From Fontisubflavum oceani (GTDB lineage Bacteria > Pseudomonadota > Alphaproteobacteria > Rhodobacterales > Rhodobacteraceae): 64,000 bases of DNA. A program made the position numbers and the translations under genes. The stretch lies in contig NZ_CP129111.1 of assembly GCF_030407165.1 (NCBI RefSeq), positions 248,001-312,000 of the forward strand, read 5' to 3'. The notes below the pieces were generated by a model. That model was not told where the DNA came from, searched no databases, and saw only the letters and a list, made by a program, of their open reading frames with translations. This document shows, piece by piece, positions 1 through 8,702 of this stretch (position 1 is the stretch's first letter; every line of letters begins with the position of its first letter).

Positions 1-453
1 CCCGAAACGGTAATCTGCCTCGGCGACAGTTTCGACGATCTGGCCGCTGCCGACGCTCTACATAGCGAGATGGTCACCTGGTTGACGAAGCTGATGGCGG
101 GGCGACGCTGGATCTGGATTGAGGGCAATCACGATGCCGGACCTGTCGACCTCGGCGGCAGTCACCTTGCGCATTACCGACACGGCCCCCTTCAGTTCCG
201 CCACATCGCTGAGGCCGGGCAAGACGGCGAGATATCGGGGCATTACCACCCCAAAGCGAAGCTTCCGACCCGCGCGCGGCGTGTCACGCGCCCCTGCTTC
301 TTGGTTGACGATCAGCGGGTGATCATGCCCGCCTATGGCACATATACCGGCGGCCTCCGCAGCGATGACAGTGCCTTGACGGCCCTAATGCAGCCCGAGG
401 CGCATGCCATCTTGCTGACCACACCACCGCTCCGCGTGGCAATGCCGCGTTAG
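1..453 (+). CDS. pdeM: PdeM-like ligase-associated metallophosphoesterase (5' truncated by window)
   Basis: This is the C-terminal 150 residues of a calcineurin-like phosphoesterase; the frame is open from base 1, so the start lies outside the window. Visible metal-binding motifs are GDSFDD (residues 8-13), GNHD (42-45) and GHYH (80-83), in the order of the family. The short single-domain layout and the ending fit PdeM, the small nuclease-fold protein usually encoded with an ATP-dependent DNA ligase and a helicase in a DNA-repair cluster. Those partners would lie upstream and are not visible. Its stop codon overlaps the stop of the convergent LytTR gene by 4 bases. The family is secure; the PdeM subgroup is inferred. 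Confidence 0.8.
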   Translation, partial: PETVICLGDSFDDLAAADALHSEMVTWLTKLMAGRRWIWIEGNHDAGPVDLGGSHLAHYRHGPLQFRHIAEAGQDGEISGHYHPKAKLPTRARRVTRPCFLVDDQRVIMPAYGTYTGGLRSDDSALTALMQPEAHAILLTTPPLRVAMPR

Positions 454-1223
454 ACCTGAAACCCATGTTCGGTCAGCGCGGGCTGATGGGCTTGGCTCAC
501 CGGAACCCGGTGTCCATCGGTTAGAATGATGAAGACGCGCCGACCCGTTTGCTCCACCGCTACAATCGCATCCAAAGCCACCCAATGAGACCTGTGGACA
601 CGGACGCCCGCATACCCATCCAACTCAGCCAAGGCATCGGAGAAGCGCATCAAAATGCGCTCCTGCCCGAGATGGGTGGCAACATCGAGATAGTGACCAT
701 CCGCAGAAACATGCACCAAATCCTTGCCCAATTCATCTGGCAGACGCCGCAAAAAAACGACATCCGGCACTTCGGGCGAGGGCGATAAAATCTCCGCGTC
801 GACAGGTTCGGATTGAAGGTAAACTCGGATCAAAACCACGATCATGCAAACCGCAAAAACAACAAGAACATGCTTCCCAAGACTTGGCAGATCCGCGCGA
901 GGTAAATTGTAGAGAAAGTGGTTATAGAACCAGATCATTGGCCCAAGCATCAGCGCAATAACACCGCTTGTGACCATATCAATTAAGAAAGGGTCGCCCC
1001 CGACAACCCTGGAAGTCAAGCACCTGACCCAAAACGATAAAAACACCGATACGCCAATCATAATGCCCCAATAGATTGCCCGTTCAGGCAATGACATTGA
1101 GAGATACGTGCCGAATGGCCCAACAAGTGTCGCCAAGACAGTCATGGCCACAAATGAAGAAAACGCAGGCGACCCGATTATCCGAATCATCCTAAAGCGC
1201 AGATCAGATAATTTGGTCTGCAT
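450..1223 (-). CDS. Membrane-anchored LytTR-domain DNA-binding regulator
   Basis: A 257-residue protein with four hydrophobic segments in its first half (about residues 15-37, 48-65, 81-103 and 119-139) and a LytTR-type DNA-binding domain in roughly the last 100 residues, recognisable from the run ending HRSHWVAL followed by the two closing beta strands. LytTR domains bind promoter DNA; fused to membrane helices they can act as one-component sensors. I chose the ATG at 1223; a TTG 7 codons upstream (1244) is possible. Hand counts over two 60-base lines inside the gene give about 49% G+C, well below its neighbours, suggesting acquisition. The signal sensed and targets are unknown; it is divergent from the thioesterase gene. 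Confidence 0.78.
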   Translation of the reverse strand: MQTKLSDLRFRMIRIIGSPAFSSFVAMTVLATLVGPFGTYLSMSLPERAIYWGIMIGVSVFLSFWVRCLTSRVVGGDPFLIDMVTSGVIALMLGPMIWFYNHFLYNLPRADLPSLGKHVLVVFAVCMIVVLIRVYLQSEPVDAEILSPSPEVPDVVFLRRLPDELGKDLVHVSADGHYLDVATHLGQERILMRFSDALAELDGYAGVRVHRSHWVALDAIVAVEQTGRRVFIILTDGHRVPVSQAHQPALTEHGFQV

Positions 1224-1336
1224 TTGTCCCAGCTCGTTACACAAACAATTGCGGTTTCTTTGCTCCGCTAATGGTTAACATGATAAGGAAAGTTTCGGGG
1301 GTGTGTAGGCCTTTAGGATAGAAAGATGCATAATTG

Positions 1337-1855
1337 ATGGACGACGTCGAAAATCGCATTGCCAAGAGCTTTGCCAGCCAAGGCCTTATGCGGAGCTTGG
1401 ACGCGCGGTTAGAGCATGTGTCCGAAGGGCGTGTGACAATCTCCGCGCCCATCACGGAAGCCAGCAATCAGCAGCACGGGTTTGCCCATGCGGGCCTCAC
1501 TTTCGCGATTGGCGACAGCGCATCGGGCTATGCCGCGCTGACCCAAATGGAGCCGGATGCCGAGGTTTTGACCGTGGAAATGAAGATCAACCTCATCGCA
1601 CCCGGCGACGGGGTGCGGCTTTGGGCGCATGGCGAAGTGGTGAAACCCGGGCGTCGCCTGCTCATCACTCGGGCAACGGTCGAGCTGGAACGTGCCGATG
1701 GCAGCCGCCGCGACATCGCACTTTTGCAGGGCACGATGATCCCGGTCTGGAAGCGCTGGTCTCCGCCCGAGCCCCAGGCCCGAGGTTTAAGCAGTCAAGC
1801 CTTCGGGTTCCGGCAACCCATTGGCGCGGCAACACGCCGTGAGTGTGTTGGCTAA
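1337..1855 (+). CDS. PaaI-family hotdog thioesterase
   Basis: A single hotdog-fold domain of the PaaI/YigI type, which hydrolyses acyl- or aryl-CoA thioesters in the cytoplasm. The hallmark stretch HAGLTFAIGDSASGYAA lies near residue 50, followed by the family's beta strands. The ATG at 1337 follows a possible TTG at 1334. The domain normally ends close to the VWKRW stretch; here the frame runs on for about 30 residues and overlaps folD by 69 bases, which is odd for this pair. Removing one C from the run at 1772-1775 would end the protein at TAA 1788-1790, directly against the folD stop codon, so the tail may be an indel artefact. Substrate unknown. Confidence 0.8.
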   Translation: MDDVENRIAKSFASQGLMRSLDARLEHVSEGRVTISAPITEASNQQHGFAHAGLTFAIGDSASGYAALTQMEPDAEVLTVEMKINLIAPGDGVRLWAHGEVVKPGRRLLITRATVELERADGSRRDIALLQGTMIPVWKRWSPPEPQARGLSSQAFGFRQPIGAATRRECVG

Positions 1856-2686
1856 CAGGCAAGCGATGGTCATCGGCCCGACGCCGCCGGGAACCGGCGT
1901 GATCGCTCCGGCAACTTCTGCTGCTGACGCGAACTCCACATCTCCGATCAGCCGTGTCTTGCCGGGCTTGTCCGGGTGCGGCACCCGGGTGATGCCGACA
2001 TCAATCACCGTGGCACCGGGCTTCACCCAATCGCCCTTGACCATTTCGGCGCGACCGACCGCCGCCACCAGGATATCGGCACCGCGACAGACCTCGGCCA
2101 GGTCCTTGGTGCGGGAATGCGCGATGGTGACGGTGCAATTCTCGCGCAGCAAAAGCTGCGCCATCGGTTTGCCGAATAGGTTCGAGCGCCCCACCACCAC
2201 GGCATTCAGCCCCGTCATATCGCCAATCTGATCACGTAGCAGCATCAGGCACCCCAAAGGCGTGCAGCTGACCAGCGCGTCTTCCCCGGTCGAGAGCCGC
2301 CCGGCATTGGTCACGCTCAACCCGTCGACATCTTTCGACGGGTCGATCCGCGCCACTGTGCGCCGCTCATCCAGATGATCGGGTACCGGAAACTGGCACA
2401 GCACGCCGTGCACCGAGGGGTCGGCATTCAGTTGATCGATCAGGGCAAACAGATCGGCCTCGGACGTATCGGCGGGCAGCTTATGCTCGAACGAAGCCAT
2501 ACCGACTTCGACGGTTTGCTTGTGTTTGTGGTGCACATAGACCTGGCTGGCCGGATCCTCGCCCACCAGAACCACGGCCAGACCAGGGGTCAGGCCATGG
2601 TCGGATTTTAGGCCCGCGACATGCTCCGCAACTTGGGCGCGAACATTGGCGGCAAAGGCCTTTCCGTCGATAATCGTCGCGCTCAT
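1787..2686 (-). CDS. folD: Bifunctional methylenetetrahydrofolate dehydrogenase/cyclohydrolase FolD
   Basis: FolD interconverts 5,10-methylene-THF and 10-formyl-THF through NADP-dependent dehydrogenase and cyclohydrolase steps. At 299 residues it has the usual length. Visible landmarks are the YVHHKHK catalytic Tyr/Lys segment near residue 50, the QFPVP loop near 98 (QLPLP in many homologues), the DVDG motif near 120, VVVGRSNLFGKP of the Rossmann part, and the closing TPVPGGVGPMT. The start codon is one base after the fhs stop codon, so the two are very likely cotranscribed and supply formyl-THF for purine and initiator-tRNA formylation. The assignment is secure. Confidence 0.96.
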   Translation of the reverse strand: MSATIIDGKAFAANVRAQVAEHVAGLKSDHGLTPGLAVVLVGEDPASQVYVHHKHKQTVEVGMASFEHKLPADTSEADLFALIDQLNADPSVHGVLCQFPVPDHLDERRTVARIDPSKDVDGLSVTNAGRLSTGEDALVSCTPLGCLMLLRDQIGDMTGLNAVVVGRSNLFGKPMAQLLLRENCTVTIAHSRTKDLAEVCRGADILVAAVGRAEMVKGDWVKPGATVIDVGITRVPHPDKPGKTRLIGDVEFASAAEVAGAITPVPGGVGPMTIACLLANTLTACCRANGLPEPEGLTA

Positions 2687-2687
2687 C

Positions 2688-4363
2688 TCAGAACAGCCCC
2701 TCGATATTGCCCATGTCGTTCAGCATGATCTGCTCGGCCGAGGGCACACGTGGCAGGCCCGGCATGGTCATGATCTCGCCGCAGATCGCGACGATGAAGC
2801 CCGCACCGGCACTCAATCGCACTTCGCGCACCGGCACAGAATGGCCCGTGGGCGCGCCGCGCAGATTGGGGTCGGTGGAGAAGCTATACTGCGTCTTGGC
2901 CATGCAGACCGGCAGATCGCCATAGCCTGCGTCTTCCCAGGCTTTCAACTGATCCCGGATCTTCTTATCGGCCAGCACCTCATCGGCGCGATAAATCCGC
3001 TTGGCGATGGTCTCGATCTTCTCGAACAGCGGCATCTCATCGCGATAGAGGGGGCGAATTGCGACGCCCCGCTTTCGGCCAGTTCGACGACTTTGTGGGC
3101 CAGGTCTTCGGTTCCGGCGGAGCCGTCGGCCCAGTGTTTGCAAAGCACAGCCTCAGATCCTTGCGTCTCCACATAAGCCTGCACGGCGGCCACTTCGGCA
3201 TCGGTATCTCCGGCAAAATGGTTGATCGCGACCACGACGGGCACACCGAAACTCTTCACATTGCCGATATGGCGACCGAGGTTCGCGCAGCCAGCCTCAA
3301 CCGCCTCCACATTCTCAGCACCGAGATCTGCCTTCGCCACGCCGCCATTCATCTTCATCGCCCGAACAGTGGCCACCAGCACCACCGCATCCGGCGCAAT
3401 GCCCGCTTTCCGGCATTTGATGTTCATGAACTTCTCGGCGCCGAGATCGGCACCAAAGCCAGCTTCGGTCACGACATAATCGGCAATTTTAAGCGCCGTC
3501 GTCGTTGCGATGACCGAATTACAGCCATGGGCGATATTGGCAAACGGGCCGCCATGCACAAAGGCGGGGTTGTTCTCCAACGTCTGTACCAGGTTCGGCT
3601 GCATCGCATCTTTGAGTAGCACCGTCATCGCGCCATCGGCTTTGATATCGCGCGCATAGATTGGCTTCCGCGCGCGGGTATAAGCCACGATGATGTCGCC
3701 AAGCCGCTTCTGCAAATCTTCCAGCCCGGTGGCCAGGCACAGGATCGCCATGACTTCCGACGCCACGGTGATATCAAACCCGGTTTGACGCGGGAAACCA
3801 TTGGCCACGCCGCCCAGGGATGTCACGGTATCGCGAAGCGCCCGGTCATTCATATCCATGACGCGACGCCACGTGACCCGGCGCTCATCTATCTCCAGCG
3901 CATTGCCCCAATAGATGTGGTTGTCGATCATCGCCGAGAGCAGGTTATGCGCCGAGGTGATCGCATGAAAATCGCCTGTGAAATGCAGGTTCATCTCTTC
4001 CATCGGAACGACCTGGGCATAGCCACCCCCTGCGGCCCCACCTTTCATCCCGAAGCAGGGCCCGAGCGAGGCCTCGCGGATACAGATCGCGGCTTTCTTG
4101 CCGATCCGGTTCAGGCCGTCGCCAAGGCCCACAGTCGTGGTCGTCTTACCCTCCCCTGCCGGAGTCGGGTTGATCGCGGTCACCAAGATCAGCTTGCCGT
4201 TTTCGCGACCCTGCACACCATCGATAAAGCCTTGGCTGAGTTTCGCTTTGTCATGGCCATAGGGCAGCAGATCATCGGACGGGATGCCCAGTTTCTCGCC
4301 AATCTCCTGGATCGGACGTTTCTTCGCTTCGCGTGCGATTTCGATGTCAGTTTTGAAAGCCAT
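2688..4363 (-). CDS. fhs: Formate--tetrahydrofolate ligase, reading frame broken once
   Basis: Fhs makes 10-formyl-THF from formate, THF and ATP. The first 440 or so residues read normally from ATG 4363, with the nucleotide-binding segment TPAGEGKTTT near residue 67. After the ASQFAP stretch the frame is lost at a run of five G (3050-3054 on the plus strand). Adding one base restores LYRDEMPLFEKIE and a normal C-terminus ending IEGLF, for a total of 558 residues, the usual family length. The gene therefore looks complete apart from this one-base deletion in a homopolymer, more likely a sequence error than decay. It lies immediately upstream of folD. Confidence 0.92.
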
Positions 4364-4646
4364 TTTGAGTGGTCCCCGTCACGGTCTTTGGGTGATGTCT
4401 CCTTCGCCTATAGCGCCTATGGATCACATGAACAGGGGCATTTCCGACATTTCCGACCTTCGCGCCGTCAGATTCCCGAAACGGTGGCGCTTCGGGCCTG
4501 TCTTCCTTGGCCTTATAGCCCATGAGTCCAATCGCAACAAATTGTAATGGCACATGCATCACAGCGCGTTGGACCGCCCTCAAACTTTCTTTGAACCATT
4601 TCTCGCACCGGACGGTCTTACCCATAGCGAATGAGGGAGAAATGTG
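4364..4646. other. Intergenic region upstream of fhs
   Basis: This 283-base stretch separates the divergent fhs and the possible small ORF at 4647. It must hold the fhs promoter. I see a short direct repeat of ATTTCCGAC (about 4440-4460) and two copies of a CCTATAGCGCCTATGG-like element (about 4408-4424), but no recognisable riboswitch, terminator or known operator. Confidence 0.4.
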
Positions 4647-4727
4647 ATGTCAGCGCCGATGATACTAATGCAAGCTGGCTTCGTCGCGGGTCTGGTTTTG
4701 GGCCTGCTCGTGGCGCTTATGGTCTGA
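4647..4727 (+). CDS. Possible 26-residue single-pass membrane peptide
   Basis: An ATG at 4647 (with GTG directly before it) opens 26 codons ending TGA at 4725-4727. A good ribosome-binding site, GAGGGAG at 4633-4639, sits 7 bases upstream. The peptide has a short polar start and then one hydrophobic helix (FVAGLVLGLLVALMV) reaching the C-terminus, the look of small accessory subunits of membrane complexes. It ends 2 bases before the convergent MOSC gene. I recognise no family, and an ORF this short could be fortuitous; the ribosome-binding site and helix are the only support. Confidence 0.4.
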   Translation: MSAPMILMQAGFVAGLVLGLLVALMV

Positions 4728-4729
4728 TC

Positions 4730-5335
4730 CTATCGATCCGCCGCCCGCGCTTTGTCGAGATGTGGCCAGACCGGCTGATCCGGCACATGTAAGCGCAGGG
4801 TCTCGCCAAGCTGAAGCGTGCCTTCCCGCTCGACCCAAGCGGTCACACCTCGCCGATTGACAGCCGCCGGTTTGAACGCCTTTCCGAAGCCAGGTTCATG
4901 GGCCTCGATCACCTTGGCGGGCAAGCTACAGGGCCGGTTTTCCATATCCACCACGAGGGTTGTGCCGCTCTCACCCTGCAGGCGCGAGGATGGCGGGATA
5001 TGGGTGAAATTCGGGATACCCTCGACCACGACGGAGGCGCCAAGCCAAGCGGGATCAAGGCGCTCCACACCCATTTCTACCGCAATCGCGTCCAACTCCT
5101 CGGCAGAAAGGATCGACACTTGCCGGACATTCCGAATTTCCGTTCCACGCTCATATTGCGCCAGAACGCGGCTGTCGGAGGGACGCGTCAAACCTGCGTG
5201 GCTCTCCGTCTCGTATCCCGCGAAGGTCAGCGGCATGGCGGTCAACGCCTTGCTTTCCAGGGCAGCCTCCCGGTCAGCATTGTGGCCGAGCCAGATGATC
5301 TTGGCAGTGAATTCTGTTGGGATCAGGGCGGGCAT
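4730..5335 (-). CDS. MOSC-domain protein
   Basis: A 201-residue single-domain MOSC protein, the fold shared with the C-terminus of molybdenum cofactor sulfurase, which carries sulfur on a conserved cysteine. The likely key cysteine is Cys136 in the ENRPC motif, with the GRR/NRRGV segment following. Small stand-alone MOSC proteins are thought to deliver sulfur or detoxify N-hydroxylated compounds, but the role of this one is not known. It is separated from ftsH by an intrinsic terminator, so it has its own promoter, probably in the short gap 5336-5384. Family secure, function open. Confidence 0.88.
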   Translation of the reverse strand: MPALIPTEFTAKIIWLGHNADREAALESKALTAMPLTFAGYETESHAGLTRPSDSRVLAQYERGTEIRNVRQVSILSAEELDAIAVEMGVERLDPAWLGASVVVEGIPNFTHIPPSSRLQGESGTTLVVDMENRPCSLPAKVIEAHEPGFGKAFKPAAVNRRGVTAWVEREGTLQLGETLRLHVPDQPVWPHLDKARAADR

Positions 5336-5384
5336 CGCAACCTCTCCACTCTCTCGTTCACGGTGTTACATCACATTGGGTATC

Positions 5385-5413
5385 AAAAAACCCGGCAGAA
5401 ATGCCGGGTTTTT
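5385..5413 (-). terminator. Intrinsic terminator downstream of ftsH
   Basis: A perfect 7-bp stem (CCCGGCA / TGCCGGG) closes a GAAA loop, with six A on one side and five T on the other, so it can work in both directions. It lies 17 bases beyond the ftsH stop codon and should end the long minus-strand run. Confidence 0.9.
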
Positions 5414-5429
5414 CAGATGAGAGTTGTGG

Positions 5430-7352
5430 CTATGACGCCGTGGGCTCTGGCTCCAGGCCGCCATCACCTGTTGGCTTGGCCTTCGGCTTGGTCTTCGGAA
5501 TGGCCGTAACCGAAGGCGCATTCCCGGCATCCGAACTGGCATCATCGTCATCGCCCGTATGCGGCGGCTCGCCTTTGATCACCCGCTGAATCTCCTCGCC
5601 GGTCAGGGTCTCATATTCCAAGAGGCCTTGCGCCAGACGCTCAAACTCCTCGGTTTTCTCGTCCAGGATTTGTTTGGCTGTGACATAGCCTTCATCGATC
5701 AGGCGTTTGACCTCCTGCTCGATCAACTCCTTTGTCTCCGACGAGATCGAGAAGCCGCCCGCACCATTGCCCATATAGCCTTCATGGGCCTGCTGGTAAT
5801 CAATGTTGCCGACCTTGTCCGACATACCCCATCGGAGAACCATCGCGCGCGCCAAAGAGCTGGCTTGCTGGATGTCACCCGCCGGGCCGTTAGAGACATT
5901 CTCTTCGCCGTACTTGATGATCTCAGCGGCTTTGCCTGCCATGGTCATCGCGAGCTTCTGCTCACATTCCGACTTGTGCCAGTTCAGACGGTCAATCTCA
6001 GGCAAGCTCACCACCATGCCCAAAGCGCCGCCGCGCGGGATGATCGTCGCCTTATAGACCGGGTCACATTTCGGCAGGCTGAGGCCCACAATCGCGTGGC
6101 CGGCTTCGTGATAGGCGGTCTTTTCCTTCTGCTCGTCGGTCATCACCATCGAGCGGCGTTCGGCGCCCATCATCACCTTGTCTTTGGCGTTCTCGAAATC
6201 TTCCATCGTGACGAAGCGACGACCAACCCGTGCGGCCATCAGAGCCGCCTCGTTGACCAGGTTGGCCAAATCAGCGCCCGAGAAGCCAGGCGTGCCCCGC
6301 GCGATGATGCGGAGGTCCACATCGGGCCCAAGCGGCACTTTGCGCGCATGAACGCCAAGGATTTTGTCGCGGCCTTTGATGTCGGGGTTCGGAACCTGCA
6401 CCTGACGGTCGAACCGGCCCGGGCGCAGAAGCGCAGGGTCCAACACGTCGCGCCGGTTGGTCGCGGCCAGGATGATCACACCCTCATTGGCCTCAAACCC
6501 GTCCATCTCGACCAGAAGCTGGTTCAAGGTCTGTTCGCGTTCGTCATTGCCGCCGCCATAACCTGCGCCGCGATGGCGACCGACGGCGTCAATCTCGTCG
6601 ATGAAAACGATACAAGGCGCGTTTTTCTTCGCCTGTTCGAACATGTCACGAACGCGTGAAGCGCCAACACCAACAAACATTTCGACGAAATCGGACCCGG
6701 AAATGGTGAAGAACGGTACGCCCGCCTCGCCCGCAATCGCACGCGCCAAGAGGGTTTTACCGGTGCCCGGAGGGCCGACCAAAAGCGCGCCTTTGGGGAT
6801 TTTGCCGCCGAGCCGCGAGAACTTCTGCGGATTCCTCAGGAACTCCACGATCTCTTCCAGCTCTTCCTTGGCTTCATCAATGCCGGCAACATCGTCAAAG
6901 GTCACGCGGCCGGATTTTTCGGTGAGCAGTTTGGCCTTCGACTTGCCAAAGCCCATCGCTCCGCCGCGGCCACCGCCCTGCATCCGGTTCATGAAGAAAA
7001 TCCAGATCCCGATCAGGACCAGGACCGGCAGCCAGAGGGACAACACACTGAGAAAGCCGGATTGTTCCTGAGGCGTCGCCTCAATCCGAACGTCATTCTC
7101 CAAAAGCGTGTTGGTCAGATCATCATCGCCCGGGCGGACCGTGGAATAGGTGCCGTCGCCCGTGGTGAATTGCACATTCTCGCCATCAATCGTGACCGAG
7201 ACCACGCCGCCATTTTCAACCTGCTGGATGAAGTCGGAATAGGCGACCCCCTGCTGGTTGACGTTGGACTGACCGCCCGAGAATAGGTTGAACAGAGCAA
7301 GGATCAGTAGAAATAGAATGACCCAAAAAGCGATATTTCTCGCGTTGCCCAA
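5430..7352 (-). CDS. ftsH: ATP-dependent zinc metalloprotease FtsH
   Basis: FtsH is the membrane-anchored AAA+ protease that degrades misassembled membrane proteins and some regulators. All parts are visible in 640 residues: membrane helices at about 8-24 and 102-121 flanking a periplasmic domain, Walker A GPPGTGKT at 193-200, Walker B IVFIDEIDAVG near 248-258, the second region of homology RPGRFDRQV near 310-318, and the zinc site HEAGH at 415-419. The C-terminus is Lys/Pro/Asp-rich. It is the last gene of the ruv-tol-tilS run, about 90 bases after tilS, and is followed by an intrinsic terminator. Assignment secure. Confidence 0.98.
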   Translation of the reverse strand: MGNARNIAFWVILFLLILALFNLFSGGQSNVNQQGVAYSDFIQQVENGGVVSVTIDGENVQFTTGDGTYSTVRPGDDDLTNTLLENDVRIEATPQEQSGFLSVLSLWLPVLVLIGIWIFFMNRMQGGGRGGAMGFGKSKAKLLTEKSGRVTFDDVAGIDEAKEELEEIVEFLRNPQKFSRLGGKIPKGALLVGPPGTGKTLLARAIAGEAGVPFFTISGSDFVEMFVGVGASRVRDMFEQAKKNAPCIVFIDEIDAVGRHRGAGYGGGNDEREQTLNQLLVEMDGFEANEGVIILAATNRRDVLDPALLRPGRFDRQVQVPNPDIKGRDKILGVHARKVPLGPDVDLRIIARGTPGFSGADLANLVNEAALMAARVGRRFVTMEDFENAKDKVMMGAERRSMVMTDEQKEKTAYHEAGHAIVGLSLPKCDPVYKATIIPRGGALGMVVSLPEIDRLNWHKSECEQKLAMTMAGKAAEIIKYGEENVSNGPAGDIQQASSLARAMVLRWGMSDKVGNIDYQQAHEGYMGNGAGGFSISSETKELIEQEVKRLIDEGYVTAKQILDEKTEEFERLAQGLLEYETLTGEEIQRVIKGEPPHTGDDDDASSDAGNAPSVTAIPKTKPKAKPTGDGGLEPEPTAS

Positions 7353-7442
7353 GTGATATCTCCTTACATCAGCGCAGGCACAAGGGGGGCGGAAAGGCCC
7401 GCGCCCGGCACAAACCGTAAGATAGACATGCCTGGGCCAACT

Positions 7443-8702
7443 TCAATGCGATAATATAGTGTGGTGGAAGCGCGCCTGTCGCGCATAGGTCGGCTGGCAA
7501 AGCGCCGCGTGCCAAAGATTTGGCGCGGCGACCAGGGTCTCGCCACTCCATATGCCGGGATAGGAGGTGAGGGCCGCATGGGGCAGCCCCTCAGGGCGGT
7601 CGATTTGGCTGGCCCCCTCCGCCCCCAAAGCGCGGATATGGCAGCCCTGCAACCGCGTGCCGCGCACCTGCCAGCGATTGTCCCAAAGCGCTTGCCCATC
7701 GGCGGGGCACTCAAGCCCGGCAACGGCCACCAATTCGCGGGAGAGGATGATATGGTCGGTCGTCACAGTGATCTGCCCGCCGTGAAGGGTGCTGCCTTTG
7801 CCGATCTGCGCGCCGTCCAAGCTGCTTTCCAACGCGCTCAGACGGGGGCGGTAAGGGGCCGAGGCCAAGCACTGCAAGCCATGAGCCATAAGGCGCAGTT
7901 GCGTTTCGCGTTCCGTCGCGGCGAAGCCCGGTCGGTCAAACATGATGACGCCCGGCAACGGCTCGGTCGCCAGACGGGCCGCGGCCTCCGCCGTGCGCGC
8001 TTCAAGCGCTTTGCGGGCCCTGGCAAGCTGTTGCGCGGTTTCCGCGAGTCGGTCGGTGGTCAGGCCCAACGGCCCAAGCACATCCAGCGCCTGACGCATC
8101 CGCACCCGGTCAAACTTCGGATCCTCATTGGAGGGGTCGTTCAGCCAGGTCATCCGCCGCGCGCTCAGCGCATCCCGCAAAGTCTGGCGGCGTTCCGTCA
8201 AAAGCGGGCGGAGGACGCGCATGCCGCCTGTCTCAGCCGTCTCCGCCATCGCTGCCAATCCATCCACCCCGGAGCCCCGCGCCAAGCGCATCAAAAAGGT
8301 TTCCGCCAGATCATCGCGCGTATGGCCCAAAAGCACCGCCATCTCGGGGTGATGATCCGCCACCCAATCCGCGATCAACCGATACCGCGCGGCCCGCGCC
8401 TGCGCCTGCAGATTGCCCTGCCCGTCCCACTGCCAACGCAATGTGACATGCGCGGCACCTTGTTCCGCCGCCCGCGCCGCAACCCAAGCGGCCTCCTCCG
8501 CGCTGCCGTCACGGAGGCCGTGATCGACTGTGATCGCAATAATCTTCGGAGCCTCGACGTCTTGGGCTTGCGCCCAATCAACCGTCAACGCCAGGAGTGC
8601 CAGAGAATCGCCGCCGCCGGAAACCGCCACACCCAATGCCGCCGGTTTCTGCCCCGCCAAGAGACGTGACAGCGTCGCGGCGAAGCGGGCTTCTAAGCTC
8701 AA
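7443..8702 (-). CDS. tilS: tRNA(Ile)-lysidine synthase TilS
   Basis: TilS attaches lysine to C34 of the CAU-anticodon isoleucine tRNA so that it reads AUA instead of AUG; it is essential in most bacteria. The PP-loop ATP-binding motif SGGGDS is at residues 28-33, followed by the GHTRDDLAETFLMRL stretch typical of the family. Length 419 residues. The start is a TTG at 8702 whose first bases overlap the cpoB stop codon, indicating translational coupling; the same pairing of tilS with the tol genes and ftsH is usual in alphaproteobacteria. Confidence 0.95.
   Translation of the reverse strand: MSLEARFAATLSRLLAGQKPAALGVAVSGGGDSLALLALTVDWAQAQDVEAPKIIAITVDHGLRDGSAEEAAWVAARAAEQGAAHVTLRWQWDGQGNLQAQARAARYRLIADWVADHHPEMAVLLGHTRDDLAETFLMRLARGSGVDGLAAMAETAETGGMRVLRPLLTERRQTLRDALSARRMTWLNDPSNEDPKFDRVRMRQALDVLGPLGLTTDRLAETAQQLARARKALEARTAEAAARLATEPLPGVIMFDRPGFAATERETQLRLMAHGLQCLASAPYRPRLSALESSLDGAQIGKGSTLHGGQITVTTDHIILSRELVAVAGLECPADGQALWDNRWQVRGTRLQGCHIRALGAEGASQIDRPEGLPHAALTSYPGIWSGETLVAAPNLWHAALCQPTYARQARFHHTILSH

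Noticed and set aside
4440..4462. ATTTCCGAC direct repeat upstream of fhs
   Set aside because: Only two short copies and no symmetry; too weak to call a regulatory site.
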